Origin: Stenotrophomonas sp. UBA7346
GTDB taxonomy: Bacteria > Pseudomonadota > Gammaproteobacteria > Xanthomonadales > Xanthomonadaceae
Direction of reading: 5' to 3'
DNA: 64,000 nt
Assembly (NCBI GenBank): GCA_002471015.1
Contig: DKPB01000055.1
Location: 1 to 64,000, forward strand
The position numbers were made by a program, and so were the translations under genes. Positions within the stretch are counted from its first letter, which is position 1, and each line of letters begins with the position of its first letter. This document shows positions 45,444 through 55,022 of this stretch, piece by piece. The notes beneath the pieces are model-generated. The model saw only the letters and a program-made list of their open reading frames with translations, did not search any database and was not told the origin of the DNA.

Positions 45444-48209
45444 TCAGAACTTGTAGTTCACACCCACCTGGTAGGTGCGGCCCCATTCCACCGTTTCCAG
45501 CGGCCTATCCTTGGTGCCGGCATAGGTTTCGTACTTGGAGTTGGTCAGGTTGCTGGCCTGCAGAAACAGGCTCAGGCCCTTGAACATCGTGCCATCGCCG
45601 AAGCTGTAGCCCAGCTGTGCGTCCAGCACATCCTCACCCTTGACGTAACGCAGTGTGCGGGCGCCGTTGAAGTTGCCGATCTCGCCGATGAAGTCCGAAC
45701 GCTTGCGCTGGTTCAAACGCACTTCAAAACCATTGTTCTCGTAGTAGGCAGTGAAGTTGTAAACGCGCTTGGACAGGCCCGGCAGCATGATCGGTTCACT
45801 ACCAACGCTGGAGGTGGTGGCTGGATCCGGCTTGATCATGATGTCGCTGTCGTTGAAGCTGGCGCTGGCCACCACACCGAAGCCACGCAGGGCGTCGGCG
45901 AACAGATCCAGCGGCAGCGACGCGGTCAGCTCGGCGCCACGCAGGCTGCCACCGGTGCCGTTGAACGGCGCGGTGTGGTAGCCCAGCATCTGCGCAGGCG
46001 CCTGCAACTGGGCTTCATTGGTGTCAACCTTCAGCCACTCCGCCACCTGGTCGGTGAAATCATAGCCGTCACGCTTTTCGGTGTAGATGTAGCTCTTAAG
46101 GTCCTTGTAGAACACCGCGGCAGCAACATAGGCCTTGTTGCCGAAGTACTTTTCCCAGGACAGGTCCACCGCGTTGGCAATCCAGGGGCGCAGGTGCGGG
46201 TTGCCGCCACTGGCGCCAGGCTTGCCCTGGGTGGTGTCCATGCCGAACTCCATCGAGGCGCGCAGCTCATCCACGCGCGGGCGCGCTACCTGGCGGGCCA
46301 GGGCGAAACGCACCGTGTTCTCGGCGGGTAGTTCGAATGCCAGGTTCAGGCTGGGCAGGAAGTCCAGGTACTTCTCACCTTCGTTGATCGGAACCACTTC
46401 ATTGCCCACGCCCTGCGAGCTGTCCCAGTAGTTGGAGCGGGAGGACTGATCGGCATACTGGGCCTGGATGCCCACGTTGCCGCGCACAGGGATTGAACCG
46501 ATCTGGGTGCTGATGTTGGCACGCAGGTAGGTGGTGGTGATCTTCTCATCCACCGTCCACTGCTTTGGGATCAGGTAGCTCTCGGTGGTGGTCGGGTTGA
46601 ACAGCATGTAGCGACCTACCGCCGCCGGGACGTTCCAGGCGGGGATGTAGCCGGCACCGGCAAAGCCCAGGTTGACCGGCTTGTACTGCAGGTCGGCGGC
46701 AATGCTGGTGTCGCCCTGTGCGCCAAGATTGATGTTGCCTTCGGCCTGGGTCTTGTCCTTGCTGCGGTCCGCGTAGTTCACGCCGATGTCGAAATCCGAG
46801 AACCAGGTGAAGCCTTCCGGTACGGGGAAGTTGGCGGACAGCTTGAAGCCCTTCAGCTCATCATCCACGTGCGGGGTCTTGCCATAGCCCGAGCCATAGA
46901 TCGTGTTGGTCAGGTAAAGCTTGGTGTAGTCCGAGTAGTCCCGCCCGGGGGTGAACTGAGGGAAGCTGCCACCGGCAAAGTTCAGCGATACCGAGTCCAG
47001 CATCGGTGCCGGCAACAGCTGCAGGTTGTTTTCCAGGTTCAGCTCGTCACGCTCGGCCTTGGACCAGCTTACGTCAGCCACCACGCGCACTTCGCCGAAG
47101 GCGAACTCGTTCTTCCAGCCCAGCGCCTTGATGGTGTCTTCGCGGTTGTTGTACATGCCGCGCACCAATGGGTAAACATTGTGCGCAACGCCGCTGACAA
47201 AACTACCGTTGTCGTTGACCACTACGTCGGTAACCGCCAGTTTGCCGTAGTTTCCGTTGTAGTCGCCCAGATGGATTTCCATCTGGTTGGCAGTGTCATA
47301 TTCCTTGGCTTTGGTGTAGAACGCGTCCAGCGTGCTGGTCCAGCTGTTGTTGGGGCGGAACTGCAGCGTAGCCATGACACCATCACGCTTGGCATTGCCG
47401 GTCCGGCGCAACGCCTTGATGCCGTCGGAGTAATAGGTGCCGGCGGCCACGCCGGGACGCCAGTCGTTGCCGCCCAAGGCCTGCCAGGGCTCATAAAGGC
47501 CAACCTGGTTCTCCTGCTTGGACATTTCCGAATGGGAAATGCCGATGGCCAGGCCGATGGTGTTATCGGCGAACTTGTCGACGTAGCTGAAATTGATACG
47601 GCTGCCATACGGATCTTCGCCGGCGGCTTCGCCCAGCGAATTCTTCTGGTAGCGGCCGCTGACGGCGATGACGCGCTCGCTGTAGCTGAGCGGGCGTACG
47701 GTCTGCATGTCCAGCGTGCCGGACAGGCCCTGGCCGACCAGGCCGGCATCCGGAGTCTTGTACACGGTGACGCCGCTGATCAGCTCGGACGGATACTGGT
47801 CAAACTCCACCGAGCGGTTGTCGCCGGTGCTGACCATCTCGCGGCCATTGAGCAGGGTGGTGGCGAAGTCGGGCGACAGGCCGCGCACGCTGATGACCTG
47901 GGCACGACCGGCGACGCGCTGGGCGGCCAGGCCGGGCAGGCGGGCGATGGACTCGGCAATGCTGACATCAGGCAGCTTGCCGATGTCTTCGGCCGAGATG
48001 GCTTCCACGATGGAGGTGGAATCACGCTTCACCGAAATAGCGCTCTCGATGCCGCGGCGGATGCCGGTGACGGTGATGGTGTCCAGATCGGTGGCTTCGG
48101 CCTTGGCCTTGGCGTCCTGGTCCACGGTCTGTGCCTGTGCGGCGTTGGCGCTCAGCGTGATGGCAGAAGCCAGTGCCACGCTCAGCAGGTTGCGCTTGCT
48201 GTTCAACAT
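45444..48209 (-). CDS. TonB-dependent receptor for malto-oligosaccharides
   Basis: Encodes 921 residues: signal peptide ending NAAQAQT, TonB box TITVTGIRRG (near residue 45), plug with EDIGKLPDVSIAESIARLPG, and a long barrel ending VGVNYKF. This is the carbohydrate type of receptor (as in MalA of Caulobacter and xanthomonad CUT systems) rather than the siderophore type. Position between two alpha-glucosidase genes and an identical LacI operator 135 bp upstream support maltodextrin uptake across the outer membrane. Followed by a strong terminator. Confidence 0.9.
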   Translation of the reverse strand: MLNSKRNLLSVALASAITLSANAAQAQTVDQDAKAKAEATDLDTITVTGIRRGIESAISVKRDSTSIVEAISAEDIGKLPDVSIAESIARLPGLAAQRVAGRAQVISVRGLSPDFATTLLNGREMVSTGDNRSVEFDQYPSELISGVTVYKTPDAGLVGQGLSGTLDMQTVRPLSYSERVIAVSGRYQKNSLGEAAGEDPYGSRINFSYVDKFADNTIGLAIGISHSEMSKQENQVGLYEPWQALGGNDWRPGVAAGTYYSDGIKALRRTGNAKRDGVMATLQFRPNNSWTSTLDAFYTKAKEYDTANQMEIHLGDYNGNYGKLAVTDVVVNDNGSFVSGVAHNVYPLVRGMYNNREDTIKALGWKNEFAFGEVRVVADVSWSKAERDELNLENNLQLLPAPMLDSVSLNFAGGSFPQFTPGRDYSDYTKLYLTNTIYGSGYGKTPHVDDELKGFKLSANFPVPEGFTWFSDFDIGVNYADRSKDKTQAEGNINLGAQGDTSIAADLQYKPVNLGFAGAGYIPAWNVPAAVGRYMLFNPTTTESYLIPKQWTVDEKITTTYLRANISTQIGSIPVRGNVGIQAQYADQSSRSNYWDSSQGVGNEVVPINEGEKYLDFLPSLNLAFELPAENTVRFALARQVARPRVDELRASMEFGMDTTQGKPGASGGNPHLRPWIANAVDLSWEKYFGNKAYVAAAVFYKDLKSYIYTEKRDGYDFTDQVAEWLKVDTNEAQLQAPAQMLGYHTAPFNGTGGSLRGAELTASLPLDLFADALRGFGVVASASFNDSDIMIKPDPATTSSVGSEPIMLPGLSKRVYNFTAYYENNGFEVRLNQRKRSDFIGEIGNFNGARTLRYVKGEDVLDAQLGYSFGDGTMFKGLSLFLQASNLTNSKYETYAGTKDRPLETVEWGRTYQVGVNYKF

Positions 48210-48343
48210 ACTCCCCTCTCCCAGGTGATGTCGGTTGGTTTTTTTTGTGCTCCCCCGTATTTTTTAGGTGGGGGATGCATCGCTGTTTTGCTGCTTGTGA
48301 CTGTCTCGCATGGTAATCAGCGGGCAAGCCTGTGGCGCTGGGC

Positions 48344-48358
48344 TGCATACGTATTCAA
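48344..48358. promoter_or_regulatory. LacI-type operator, copy 2 (TonB receptor)
   Basis: TGCATACGTATTCAA, the reverse of TGAATACGTATGCA with one more matching base, 135 bp before the receptor start. Same sequence as copies 1 and 3. Confidence 0.8.
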
Positions 48359-48447
48359 TGGGGCTCTGCCGCGGCAGATAGGTCTGAAAACGCTTTCTGT
48401 GGCGGTTCTGCCTTTACGCCGTCATTCGGCACAGGGGCTGATCGCGT

Positions 48448-48633
48448 GGATTCTGGCTTCGGCTTTGGCTTCGGCTTCGGCTTCGGCTTTGGCTTTTGCC
48501 GTCGTTCCCGCGCAGGCGCGGATCGCTTTGGCTCTTGATTTGTGCGTCGAAGTGAAAGGCGAGAATCAAGAGCCAAGAGCCAAGAGCCAAGAGCCAGGAG
48601 CCAGGAGCGATTCCCGCCTGCGCGGGAATGACG
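48448..48633. repeat. GGCTTC tract and inverted ATTCCCGC palindromes
   Basis: In the 479-bp gap 48210-48688, a tract of GGCTTC/GGCTTT units (48453-48497) is followed by GTTCCCGCGCAGGCGCGGAT (48503-48522). GAGCCA units follow (48569-48606), then GATTCCCGCCTGCGCGGGAA (48609-48628). The palindromes face each other like those at 34.2 kb. No gene is seen; the receptor promoter lies in the left part. Confidence 0.75.
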
Positions 48634-48688
48634 GCTGTAGAGCAAAGGCCCCAAAGCCCAAAACCTTGGGCTTCAAGCTGTCCAGCCC

Positions 48689-50755
48689 TCACTCCACTGG
48701 CATAAACCGCACAGCAGCACCGCCGCCAGCTCCCAGCTGCAGTTTGATCCGGTCGCCACTGCCTACCACCCGCGTCTCACGGGCAAACGCAAACGGTGCC
48801 GTCTCCCAGTTGGCGCCGTCACCATCGCGGTAGATCTCTGCGCGGTAACGCTTGCCCGGGGTCAGGAATGACAAGCCCACATCCAGTGCCTGTGGCTTCT
48901 CGCTGCCAACGCTGCCGACAAACCATTCCTCGCTGCCACGCGCCTTGCGCGCAAAGGTCACGTATTGGCCAACTTCGCCGTTGAGTACATGGCTTTCTTC
49001 CCAATCCACCGCCACGTCCTTGATGAACTGGAAGGCGTCCGGGTGCTGGGCATAGTGTTCGGGCAGATCAGCAACCATCTGCACCGGGCTGTACAGCACC
49101 ACGTACAGGGCCAGCTGTTTGGCCAGGGTGCTGCGCAGGGCCAGGCCGTTGCGGCCCTTCAGGCTGACGATGCCCGGGGTGTAATCCATCGGTCCGCCCA
49201 GCATGCGGGTGAACACCAGCGTGGCTTCATGGCCCGGCGGGTTGGGCGGGCTGCCCCAGGCGTTGAATTCCATGCCGCGGGCGCCTTCGCGCGATACCCA
49301 GTTGGGGTAGGTGCGGCGCAGGCCGGTGTCCTTGATGGGCTCGTGCGAGTTGATCGCGATGTGCCTGGCGGCGGCCTGCTGCAGCACGCGCAGGTTGTGG
49401 TTGCTCATCCACTGGCCTTCATGCCATTCGCGGGCAATCGGCCCGTCGGCCTGGTCCTGGCGGTGGATGTCGCCTGCGTCGCAGACGTAGCCGGTCTTGA
49501 CCACATCCACGCCGTTGCGCGCATACAGGTCCAGCGCGGCAGGCAGCTGACGTTCGTAATGGCTGACCGCGCAGGCGGTTTCGTGGTGGCCGATCAGGTG
49601 GACGCCCTTGCCGGCGGCGTAGCGGGCAAGGCCCGGCAGGTCGAAATCCGGGGTGGCGCGGGTGAAGTCGAAGGCTTCGCCGTTGGCGAACCAGTCGCCA
49701 TCCCAGCCGATGTTCCAGCCTTCCACCAGTACGCCGCGGAAACCGTTGGCGGCGGCGAAGTCGATGTAGCGGCGGGTGTTGGCGGTGGTGGCGCCGTGCT
49801 TGGGGCCGGTCGCCCACGTCTCGGTCTCCAGGTGCAGCGACCACCACACGCCGGCATATTTGGCTGGCTTGAACCAGCTCACATCGCCGATGGCATTGGG
49901 TTCGTTGAGGTTGAGGATCAGACTGGATTCGGCCAGATCACCGGCCTTCTCGCCGATGGTGAGGGTCCGCCAAGGGGTGTTGAAGGGCAGGGTGCGCACC
50001 ACCGGCGCACCGCTGCTGGACGGGGTGAGCGTTGCGCGCAGGATGTCGCCATCGCCACGTGCCAAGTTCATGCCGGCGTAGTCGACCAGCGCGGCTTCGT
50101 GGATGGAGATGTGCAGGCCGTTGTCGCTGCGCAGGGTCAGCGGGGTCTGCGCGGTGCCGACTTCCTTCAGCGGGGTCTGGTGGTACAGGTATTCCTCGCG
50201 GTTCCACTCGAAGGCGGGAATCCACCAGGCGGTGGCCGGGCGCGCCAGCGCGAACTCGGTCAGCTCGGCGTGGATCTGCGCCTGCTTCATGCCGGCCTGC
50301 TGCGGGAACTCGTAGCGGAAGCCAATGCCGTCGTCATAGACGCGGAACACCACGTCGAAATGCCGCTCATAGCTGCGCCCGGCGCCGGGCTTTTCGGTGA
50401 AGCTGGCGCGCAGTTCGTTGTAGTGGTTGCGGGTGAGGCGGCGCTCGCCCCAGGGCTGCTCCCAGGTCTCGTCGACGCTGCGCCGGGATTGGCCGGTGAG
50501 CGCGATATTGCGCTCCAGGCGGCCATCGCCCAGCAACATGCCCAGCCGCGACGGTGCAATCACCGCCTCGCCATTGCGTTCCACCCGGTAGGAAGGGCGG
50601 CCTTCGTGCTGGGATTCGACGATCACCGTCAGGTGCTGGTCGGGCGAGGTGATGCGTGCCAGGTCGGCGGCGTAGGCCGGCAGGGCGCTGATCAGCAGCA
50701 GTGCAAAGGCAGCTTTCAGCGACAGGCGGGCAGGGGTTGGGCGTGAATCGGCCAT
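48689..50755 (-). CDS. GH97 alpha-glucosidase, secreted (SusB-like)
   Basis: Encodes 688 residues from the ATG at 50753-50755, with a signal peptide ending ALPAYAA (about residue 30). It has the GH97 architecture: N-terminal beta-sandwich (30-300), catalytic barrel with WNIGWDGDWF, IGHHETACAV (E392) and NSHEPIKDTG (E472), and a C-terminal beta domain. The conserved Glu residues fit the inverting SusB branch rather than the retaining galactosidase branch, though this needs alignment. A periplasmic location would let it trim imported maltodextrins. Divergent from the MFS gene with a shared operator. Confidence 0.92.
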   Translation of the reverse strand: MADSRPTPARLSLKAAFALLLISALPAYAADLARITSPDQHLTVIVESQHEGRPSYRVERNGEAVIAPSRLGMLLGDGRLERNIALTGQSRRSVDETWEQPWGERRLTRNHYNELRASFTEKPGAGRSYERHFDVVFRVYDDGIGFRYEFPQQAGMKQAQIHAELTEFALARPATAWWIPAFEWNREEYLYHQTPLKEVGTAQTPLTLRSDNGLHISIHEAALVDYAGMNLARGDGDILRATLTPSSSGAPVVRTLPFNTPWRTLTIGEKAGDLAESSLILNLNEPNAIGDVSWFKPAKYAGVWWSLHLETETWATGPKHGATTANTRRYIDFAAANGFRGVLVEGWNIGWDGDWFANGEAFDFTRATPDFDLPGLARYAAGKGVHLIGHHETACAVSHYERQLPAALDLYARNGVDVVKTGYVCDAGDIHRQDQADGPIAREWHEGQWMSNHNLRVLQQAAARHIAINSHEPIKDTGLRRTYPNWVSREGARGMEFNAWGSPPNPPGHEATLVFTRMLGGPMDYTPGIVSLKGRNGLALRSTLAKQLALYVVLYSPVQMVADLPEHYAQHPDAFQFIKDVAVDWEESHVLNGEVGQYVTFARKARGSEEWFVGSVGSEKPQALDVGLSFLTPGKRYRAEIYRDGDGANWETAPFAFARETRVVGSGDRIKLQLGAGGGAAVRFMPVE

Positions 50756-50856
50756 GCGGGTCTCAACTCCGGGTTCTGGTCGGCGCGCCGGCCCAGCGGG
50801 GTGGCACGTGGCGCCACTATTCCCCGGCCGAGGCCACTGTGGGGGCAATGCCGCAT

Positions 50857-50871
50857 TGAATACGTATGCAA
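50857..50871. promoter_or_regulatory. LacI-type operator, copy 3 (between GH97 and MFS genes)
   Basis: TGAATACGTATGCAA lies 102-116 bp before the GH97 start and 96-110 bp before the MFS start, so it can control both divergent promoters. Confidence 0.8.
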
Positions 50872-50966
50872 CAGCGGTGCAGATCACAGGTGCGCCCTCT
50901 ACCATGGCTGCAGCGCATCCGCGCCCAACCATTGCATCCGTGATTCCCGGAGGGGGGAAGCGCTTG

Positions 50967-52448
50967 ATGAACAGCAAACCGCAGCTGTCGTTCTGGCAGA
51001 TCTGGAACATGTGTTTCGGCTTCTTGGGTATCCAGTTCGGCTTCGCGCTGCAGAACGCCAATGCCAGCCGCATCTTTGAAACGCTGGGCGCGCCGATGGA
51101 CGCGGTGCCGGGGCTGTGGATCGCCGCACCGCTGACCGGGCTGCTGGTGCAGCCGGTGATCGGCTATCTGTCCGACCGCACCTGGACACGCTGGGGCCGC
51201 CGGCGGCCGTACTTCATGATCGGCGCGGTGCTGACCACGCTCGCGCTGCTGGTGATGCCGAACTCGCCCACGCTGTGGATCGCGGCGGGCACGCTGTGGG
51301 TGCTGGATGCCTCGATCAATATCTCGATGGAGCCGTTCCGCGCCTTCGTTGGTGATCAGTTGTCGCCCAGGCAGCGCCCGACAGGCTTCTCGATGCAGAG
51401 CTTCTTCATCGGCGTGGGCGCGGTGGTGGCCAGCTTCCTGCCCTTCATCCTTGCCCACTTCGGCGTGGCCAATACCGCCGGGCCGGGTGAAGTGCCGGAT
51501 ACCGTGCGCTATGCCTTCTACTTCGGCGCGGCAGTATTGCTGCTGGCGATGAGCTGGACGGTGTTCAGCACGCGCGAGTATTCGCCGGCCGAGCTGGCCG
51601 GTTTTGATGATGCGGAGCCGTCCGTCGTGCATTCGACGCAACGCGTCGGCGGCTTGCCGCAGTGGAGCCAGATTGGCTCGTGGCTGGGCCTGGGCGTGTT
51701 GTTGGCAGCGTTGATCGCCTGGCGCCAAGGCGACCGCATGCTCTACGTGCTGGCCGGCCTGTGCGCCAGTTACGGCCTGCTGCTTGGCGTGGCGCGGGTG
51801 CTGCCTGGCACACATATGCTGGCCACCATCGTCGATGACCTGCGCAGCATGCCGGGCACGATGCGGCGTTTGGCATGGGTGCAGTTCTTCTCCTGGTTCG
51901 CCCTGTTTGCGATGTGGATCTACACCACCGCAGCAGTGGCGGGCACGCACTTCGGTTCCACCGATACGCAGTCGGCGGCCTATAACGAAGGTGCCAATTG
52001 GGTGGGCGTGCTGTTTGGTGCCTACAACGGTTTTGCTGCCGTGGCTGCGCTGATCATCCCGCTGATGGTGCGCGCCATCGGCCTGCGCTGGAGCCACCTG
52101 GTCAATCTGTGGTTGGGCGGGCTGGGGCTGGTTTCACTGATGTTGATCAAGGATCCGCATTGGCTGCTGCTGTCGATGGTCGGCGTAGGCTTTGCCTGGG
52201 CTTCGATCCTGTCCCTGCCTTATGCCCTGCTGTCGGACAGCGTGCCGGCGGCCAAGATGGGCGTGTACATGGGCATCTTCAATTTCTTCATCGTGATCCC
52301 GCAGCTGGTTGCCGCCAGCGCCCTGGGCTTTGCCCTGCGCAACTGGCTGGGTGGTGAGCCCATCCATGTGCTGGTGCTGGGGGGATGCAGTCTGTTCGTG
52401 GCCGGCGTGTGTGTGCTGCGGGTTCCATCGCAACAGGAGGTGATGTGA
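50967..52448 (+). CDS. MFS sugar transporter, maltose/SUC-type
   Basis: Encodes 493 residues with about 12 transmembrane segments. The start SFWQIWNMCFGFLGIQFGFA, the loop GYLSDRTWTRWGRRRPYF and the late PYALLSDSVPAAKMGVYMGI are typical of the SUC/GPH-like maltose and sucrose proton symporters of xanthomonads. It should carry maltodextrins or maltose across the inner membrane. GGAGGGGGGAAG precedes the ATG at 50967. The stop overlaps the start of the amylase gene by one base (TGATG), giving an operon. Confidence 0.9.
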   Translation: MNSKPQLSFWQIWNMCFGFLGIQFGFALQNANASRIFETLGAPMDAVPGLWIAAPLTGLLVQPVIGYLSDRTWTRWGRRRPYFMIGAVLTTLALLVMPNSPTLWIAAGTLWVLDASINISMEPFRAFVGDQLSPRQRPTGFSMQSFFIGVGAVVASFLPFILAHFGVANTAGPGEVPDTVRYAFYFGAAVLLLAMSWTVFSTREYSPAELAGFDDAEPSVVHSTQRVGGLPQWSQIGSWLGLGVLLAALIAWRQGDRMLYVLAGLCASYGLLLGVARVLPGTHMLATIVDDLRSMPGTMRRLAWVQFFSWFALFAMWIYTTAAVAGTHFGSTDTQSAAYNEGANWVGVLFGAYNGFAAVAALIIPLMVRAIGLRWSHLVNLWLGGLGLVSLMLIKDPHWLLLSMVGVGFAWASILSLPYALLSDSVPAAKMGVYMGIFNFFIVIPQLVAASALGFALRNWLGGEPIHVLVLGGCSLFVAGVCVLRVPSQQEVM

Positions 52449-54163
52449 TGCGTAGTAGTTTGGCAGCGGCGGTGGCGCTGGCGTTGGTGGCCGGTACGGC
52501 CTGGGCAGGTGAGCGGCCGGATTACATCGGTACCACCGAGCCCTTCGCCAGTGATGCGGTGTACTTCGTGGTCACCGACCGCTTCGTCAATGGCGATACC
52601 AGCAACGACCATCGCGACCAGGGCGGCGAACACCGCACCTTCGATATCCCGGTGCCGTGCCCGGACAAGATCGACGGCAACATCGGCTACCTTGGCGGTG
52701 ATTTCCGTGGCGTGCTGGACAATGCCGACTACATCCGCAACCTCGGTTTCGGCGCGGTCTGGATCACGCCGATCATCGACAACCCCGATCAGGCCTTCAC
52801 CGGCAGCAAGCCCATCAGCTGCACCAGCACGCTAACCGACCGTGGTAAGACCGGCTACCACGGCTATTGGGGCATCAATTTCTACAAGCTGGACGAGCAC
52901 CTGCCCAGCGCAGACCTGGATTTCGCAGGGCTGGCCAAGGGCCTGCACGATGCCAAGCTGAAAGTGGTGCTGGATATCGTCGGCAACCACGGTTCGCCGG
53001 CCTGGACCATGCCCAAGCGGCAGCCGCAGTTCGGCCAGATATTCGACAAGGACGGCAAGCTGATCGCCGACCATCAGAACCTGGCCCCGGACAAGCTCGA
53101 TCCGAAAAACAACCCGCTGCATGCGTTCTACAACAACATCGGCCCGGTCGATGGCAGCAAGGGTTCGATCTTCGACGGCAACCTGGCCGAGCTGTCGGAT
53201 TTCAACGAGCACAACCCGGCGGTGATGGATTACCTGGTTGGTGCCTACCTGCAATGGACGGCGCAGGGTGTGGATGCCTTGCGCATCGACACCATCGGTT
53301 GGTTGCCGCATCCGTGGTGGCATGAATTCGTAAACCGCATCCGTGCCGAACACCCGGGCATGTTCATGTTCGGCGAAGCCTTCGACTACGACGCGGCCAA
53401 GATTGCCGAGCACACCTGGCCGGCGAACGCCAACGTCAGCGTGCTGGACTTCCCCTTGCGCGGTGCCATGTCCTCGGTGTTCGGCAAGGAGCAGAAGGGC
53501 TTTGAAGCTTTGGCCGAGCCGTTGCATCTCAGCGGTGGCCCGTATGCCAATCCCTATGCGCTGATGAGCTTCTACGACAACCATGACATGGCGCGTCTGG
53601 ATGCCAGCGATGCCGGCTTCATCGACGCGCATAACTGGCTGTTCACCGCACGCGGTATTCCCGTGCTGTATTACGGTTCGGAAACCGGATTCATGCGTGG
53701 CCGTGCCGAGCATGCAGGCAATCGCGCCTACTTCGGCCAGCAGCGTGTGGACGAAGCGCCAAACAGCCCGATCTTCGCGCCGCTGCAGCGCATCGCCAAA
53801 CTGCGTGAGGCAACGCCTGCGTTGCAGCGCGGCCTGCAGGTGAACGAGCGGCTGCAGGGCGACGAGGCGGTCTTCTACCGCGTGCTGCAGCATGGAGACA
53901 CGGCGCAGACGGCGCTGGTGCTGTTGAACAAGGGTGATGCTGCTCGTTCGTTCGAGGTAAGTCGTTATCTGCAGGCCGGGCAGTGGCGTGATGTGCTGGG
54001 TGGCGGTTCTTTGAAGGTGAAAAGCTCTCTGAAGACCGAAGTGCCTGCGCATGGGGTCAAGGTGTTTGTGTTGGAAGGGCAGGTGATGCAGCCGGAGCTG
54101 CGTGCGCAGTTGGATGCTGCTATGGCGGATCAAGCCGCGCAGGATAAGAGATTGGCGCGGTAG
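52448..54163 (+). CDS. Secreted GH13 alpha-amylase / CGTase-like enzyme
   Basis: Encodes 571 residues with a signal peptide ending GTAWA-G (residue about 20). GH13 motifs: DIVGNHGSPAW (region I), GVDALRIDTIGW with nucleophile D281, MFGEAFD with acid/base E310, YDNHDMARL with D380. The CGTase-like N-terminal layout (DAVYFVVTDRFVNGDTSND, then GGDFRGV) suggests an endo-acting alpha-amylase or maltodextrin-forming enzyme in the periplasm or outside. Translationally coupled to the MFS gene. A short C-terminal tail after the beta domain is Ala/Gln-rich. Confidence 0.92.
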   Translation: MRSSLAAAVALALVAGTAWAGERPDYIGTTEPFASDAVYFVVTDRFVNGDTSNDHRDQGGEHRTFDIPVPCPDKIDGNIGYLGGDFRGVLDNADYIRNLGFGAVWITPIIDNPDQAFTGSKPISCTSTLTDRGKTGYHGYWGINFYKLDEHLPSADLDFAGLAKGLHDAKLKVVLDIVGNHGSPAWTMPKRQPQFGQIFDKDGKLIADHQNLAPDKLDPKNNPLHAFYNNIGPVDGSKGSIFDGNLAELSDFNEHNPAVMDYLVGAYLQWTAQGVDALRIDTIGWLPHPWWHEFVNRIRAEHPGMFMFGEAFDYDAAKIAEHTWPANANVSVLDFPLRGAMSSVFGKEQKGFEALAEPLHLSGGPYANPYALMSFYDNHDMARLDASDAGFIDAHNWLFTARGIPVLYYGSETGFMRGRAEHAGNRAYFGQQRVDEAPNSPIFAPLQRIAKLREATPALQRGLQVNERLQGDEAVFYRVLQHGDTAQTALVLLNKGDAARSFEVSRYLQAGQWRDVLGGGSLKVKSSLKTEVPAHGVKVFVLEGQVMQPELRAQLDAAMADQAAQDKRLAR

Positions 54164-54170
54164 TCCGCTT

Positions 54171-54370
54171 AAGCCCCTCTCCCTGCGGGAGAGGGGTTGG
54201 GGTGAGGGTGGGGCTCTGCGAGCAATCCAACCCCGCGCAAAGAGCACCCCTCCCCAACCCTCCCCTTTGCTGCGCAAAAGGGAGGGGGCAGATTGTCGCG
54301 GCGCGGCAGGGTTCGCTTGTCCCCCTCCCTTTGCCGAAGGCAAGGGGAGGGCCGGGGAGGGGTAGCTTTT
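54171..54370. repeat. Three palindromic repeats after the amylase gene
   Basis: AGCCCCTCTCCCTGCGGGAG followed by AGGGGTTGGGGTGAGGG (54171-54207); CCCTCCCCTTTGCTGCGCAA followed by AAGGGAGGGGG (54257-54287); CCCTCCCTTTGCCGAAGGCA followed by AGGGGAGGG (54321-54349). No gene in the 289-bp gap. Confidence 0.75.
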
Positions 54371-54452
54371 GATTCTGCTCTGCTACCAGCCCCTGCGCCT
54401 CCCAAAGCCCCACCCGCTACAATCCGCCCCCAGGCATTCCCGGCGGCACCGC

Positions 54453-54833
54453 ATGAACCAGCTTCCCCCGCAGACCCCCATCGAAACCCTGTTGCAGGCG
54501 GCAATGGACGGCAAACTGCCGATCCGCGCCTTCATGCAGGCCTTCGTCGCCTCCGACGTGGTGCTGCTGACCGGCAGCCTGGTCACGCCTGACGGTAGTG
54601 GTTTCGATCCGCTGCTGTTCGACAAGCAGGGTGTGCTGCATGTGGCGGTGTTCACCGATATGGCGCGGGTCGGCTTCCACCAGCAGCAGGCGCCGCACAA
54701 CATCCGCATGCTGATGCTTGAAGTGCTGCGCCGCGTGCCCGGCGGCTACGGCGTGGTGATTAACCCCGGCACGCCACTGGGCTTTGAGATCTCACCGTCC
54801 GGGGTGGGCGAGATCCTGAAGGATTTCAGCTAG
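54453..54833 (+). CDS. SseB-family protein
   Basis: Encodes 126 residues from the ATG at 54453. Features such as VFTDMARVGFHQQQAP and GYGVVINPGTPLGFEISPSG fit the SseB N-terminal-like domain. Outside type III secretion, such proteins are common cytoplasmic proteins of unknown role. It stands alone between repeats. Confidence 0.8.
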   Translation: MNQLPPQTPIETLLQAAMDGKLPIRAFMQAFVASDVVLLTGSLVTPDGSGFDPLLFDKQGVLHVAVFTDMARVGFHQQQAPHNIRMLMLEVLRRVPGGYGVVINPGTPLGFEISPSGVGEILKDFS

Positions 54834-54854
54834 GCCACAGCGCGCCGCAATTCC

Positions 54855-54986
54855 GTAGCCCGGGTAAGCGCAGCGCACCCGGGGGGTTTTTGCCGGAGGT
54901 GGCGCGCAAGCGAGGTCTTGATGGAGATGGAGCTGGGCAACTGTCGGGGTGCTGCGGGCCCCGGGTGCGCTGCGCTTACCCGGGCA
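54855..54986. repeat. Second inverted GTAG-type REP pair
   Basis: GTAGCCCGGGTAAGCGCAGC at 54855-54874 faces TGCGCTGCGCTTACCCGGGC near 54966-54985. It is nearly the same as the pair at 5556-5685. The right half lacks the final CTAC (reads GGGCAAC). Confidence 0.75.
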
Positions 54987-55022
54987 ACAAACTGTTCTGC
55001 ATGACTACGCTTGCTACTCGAA

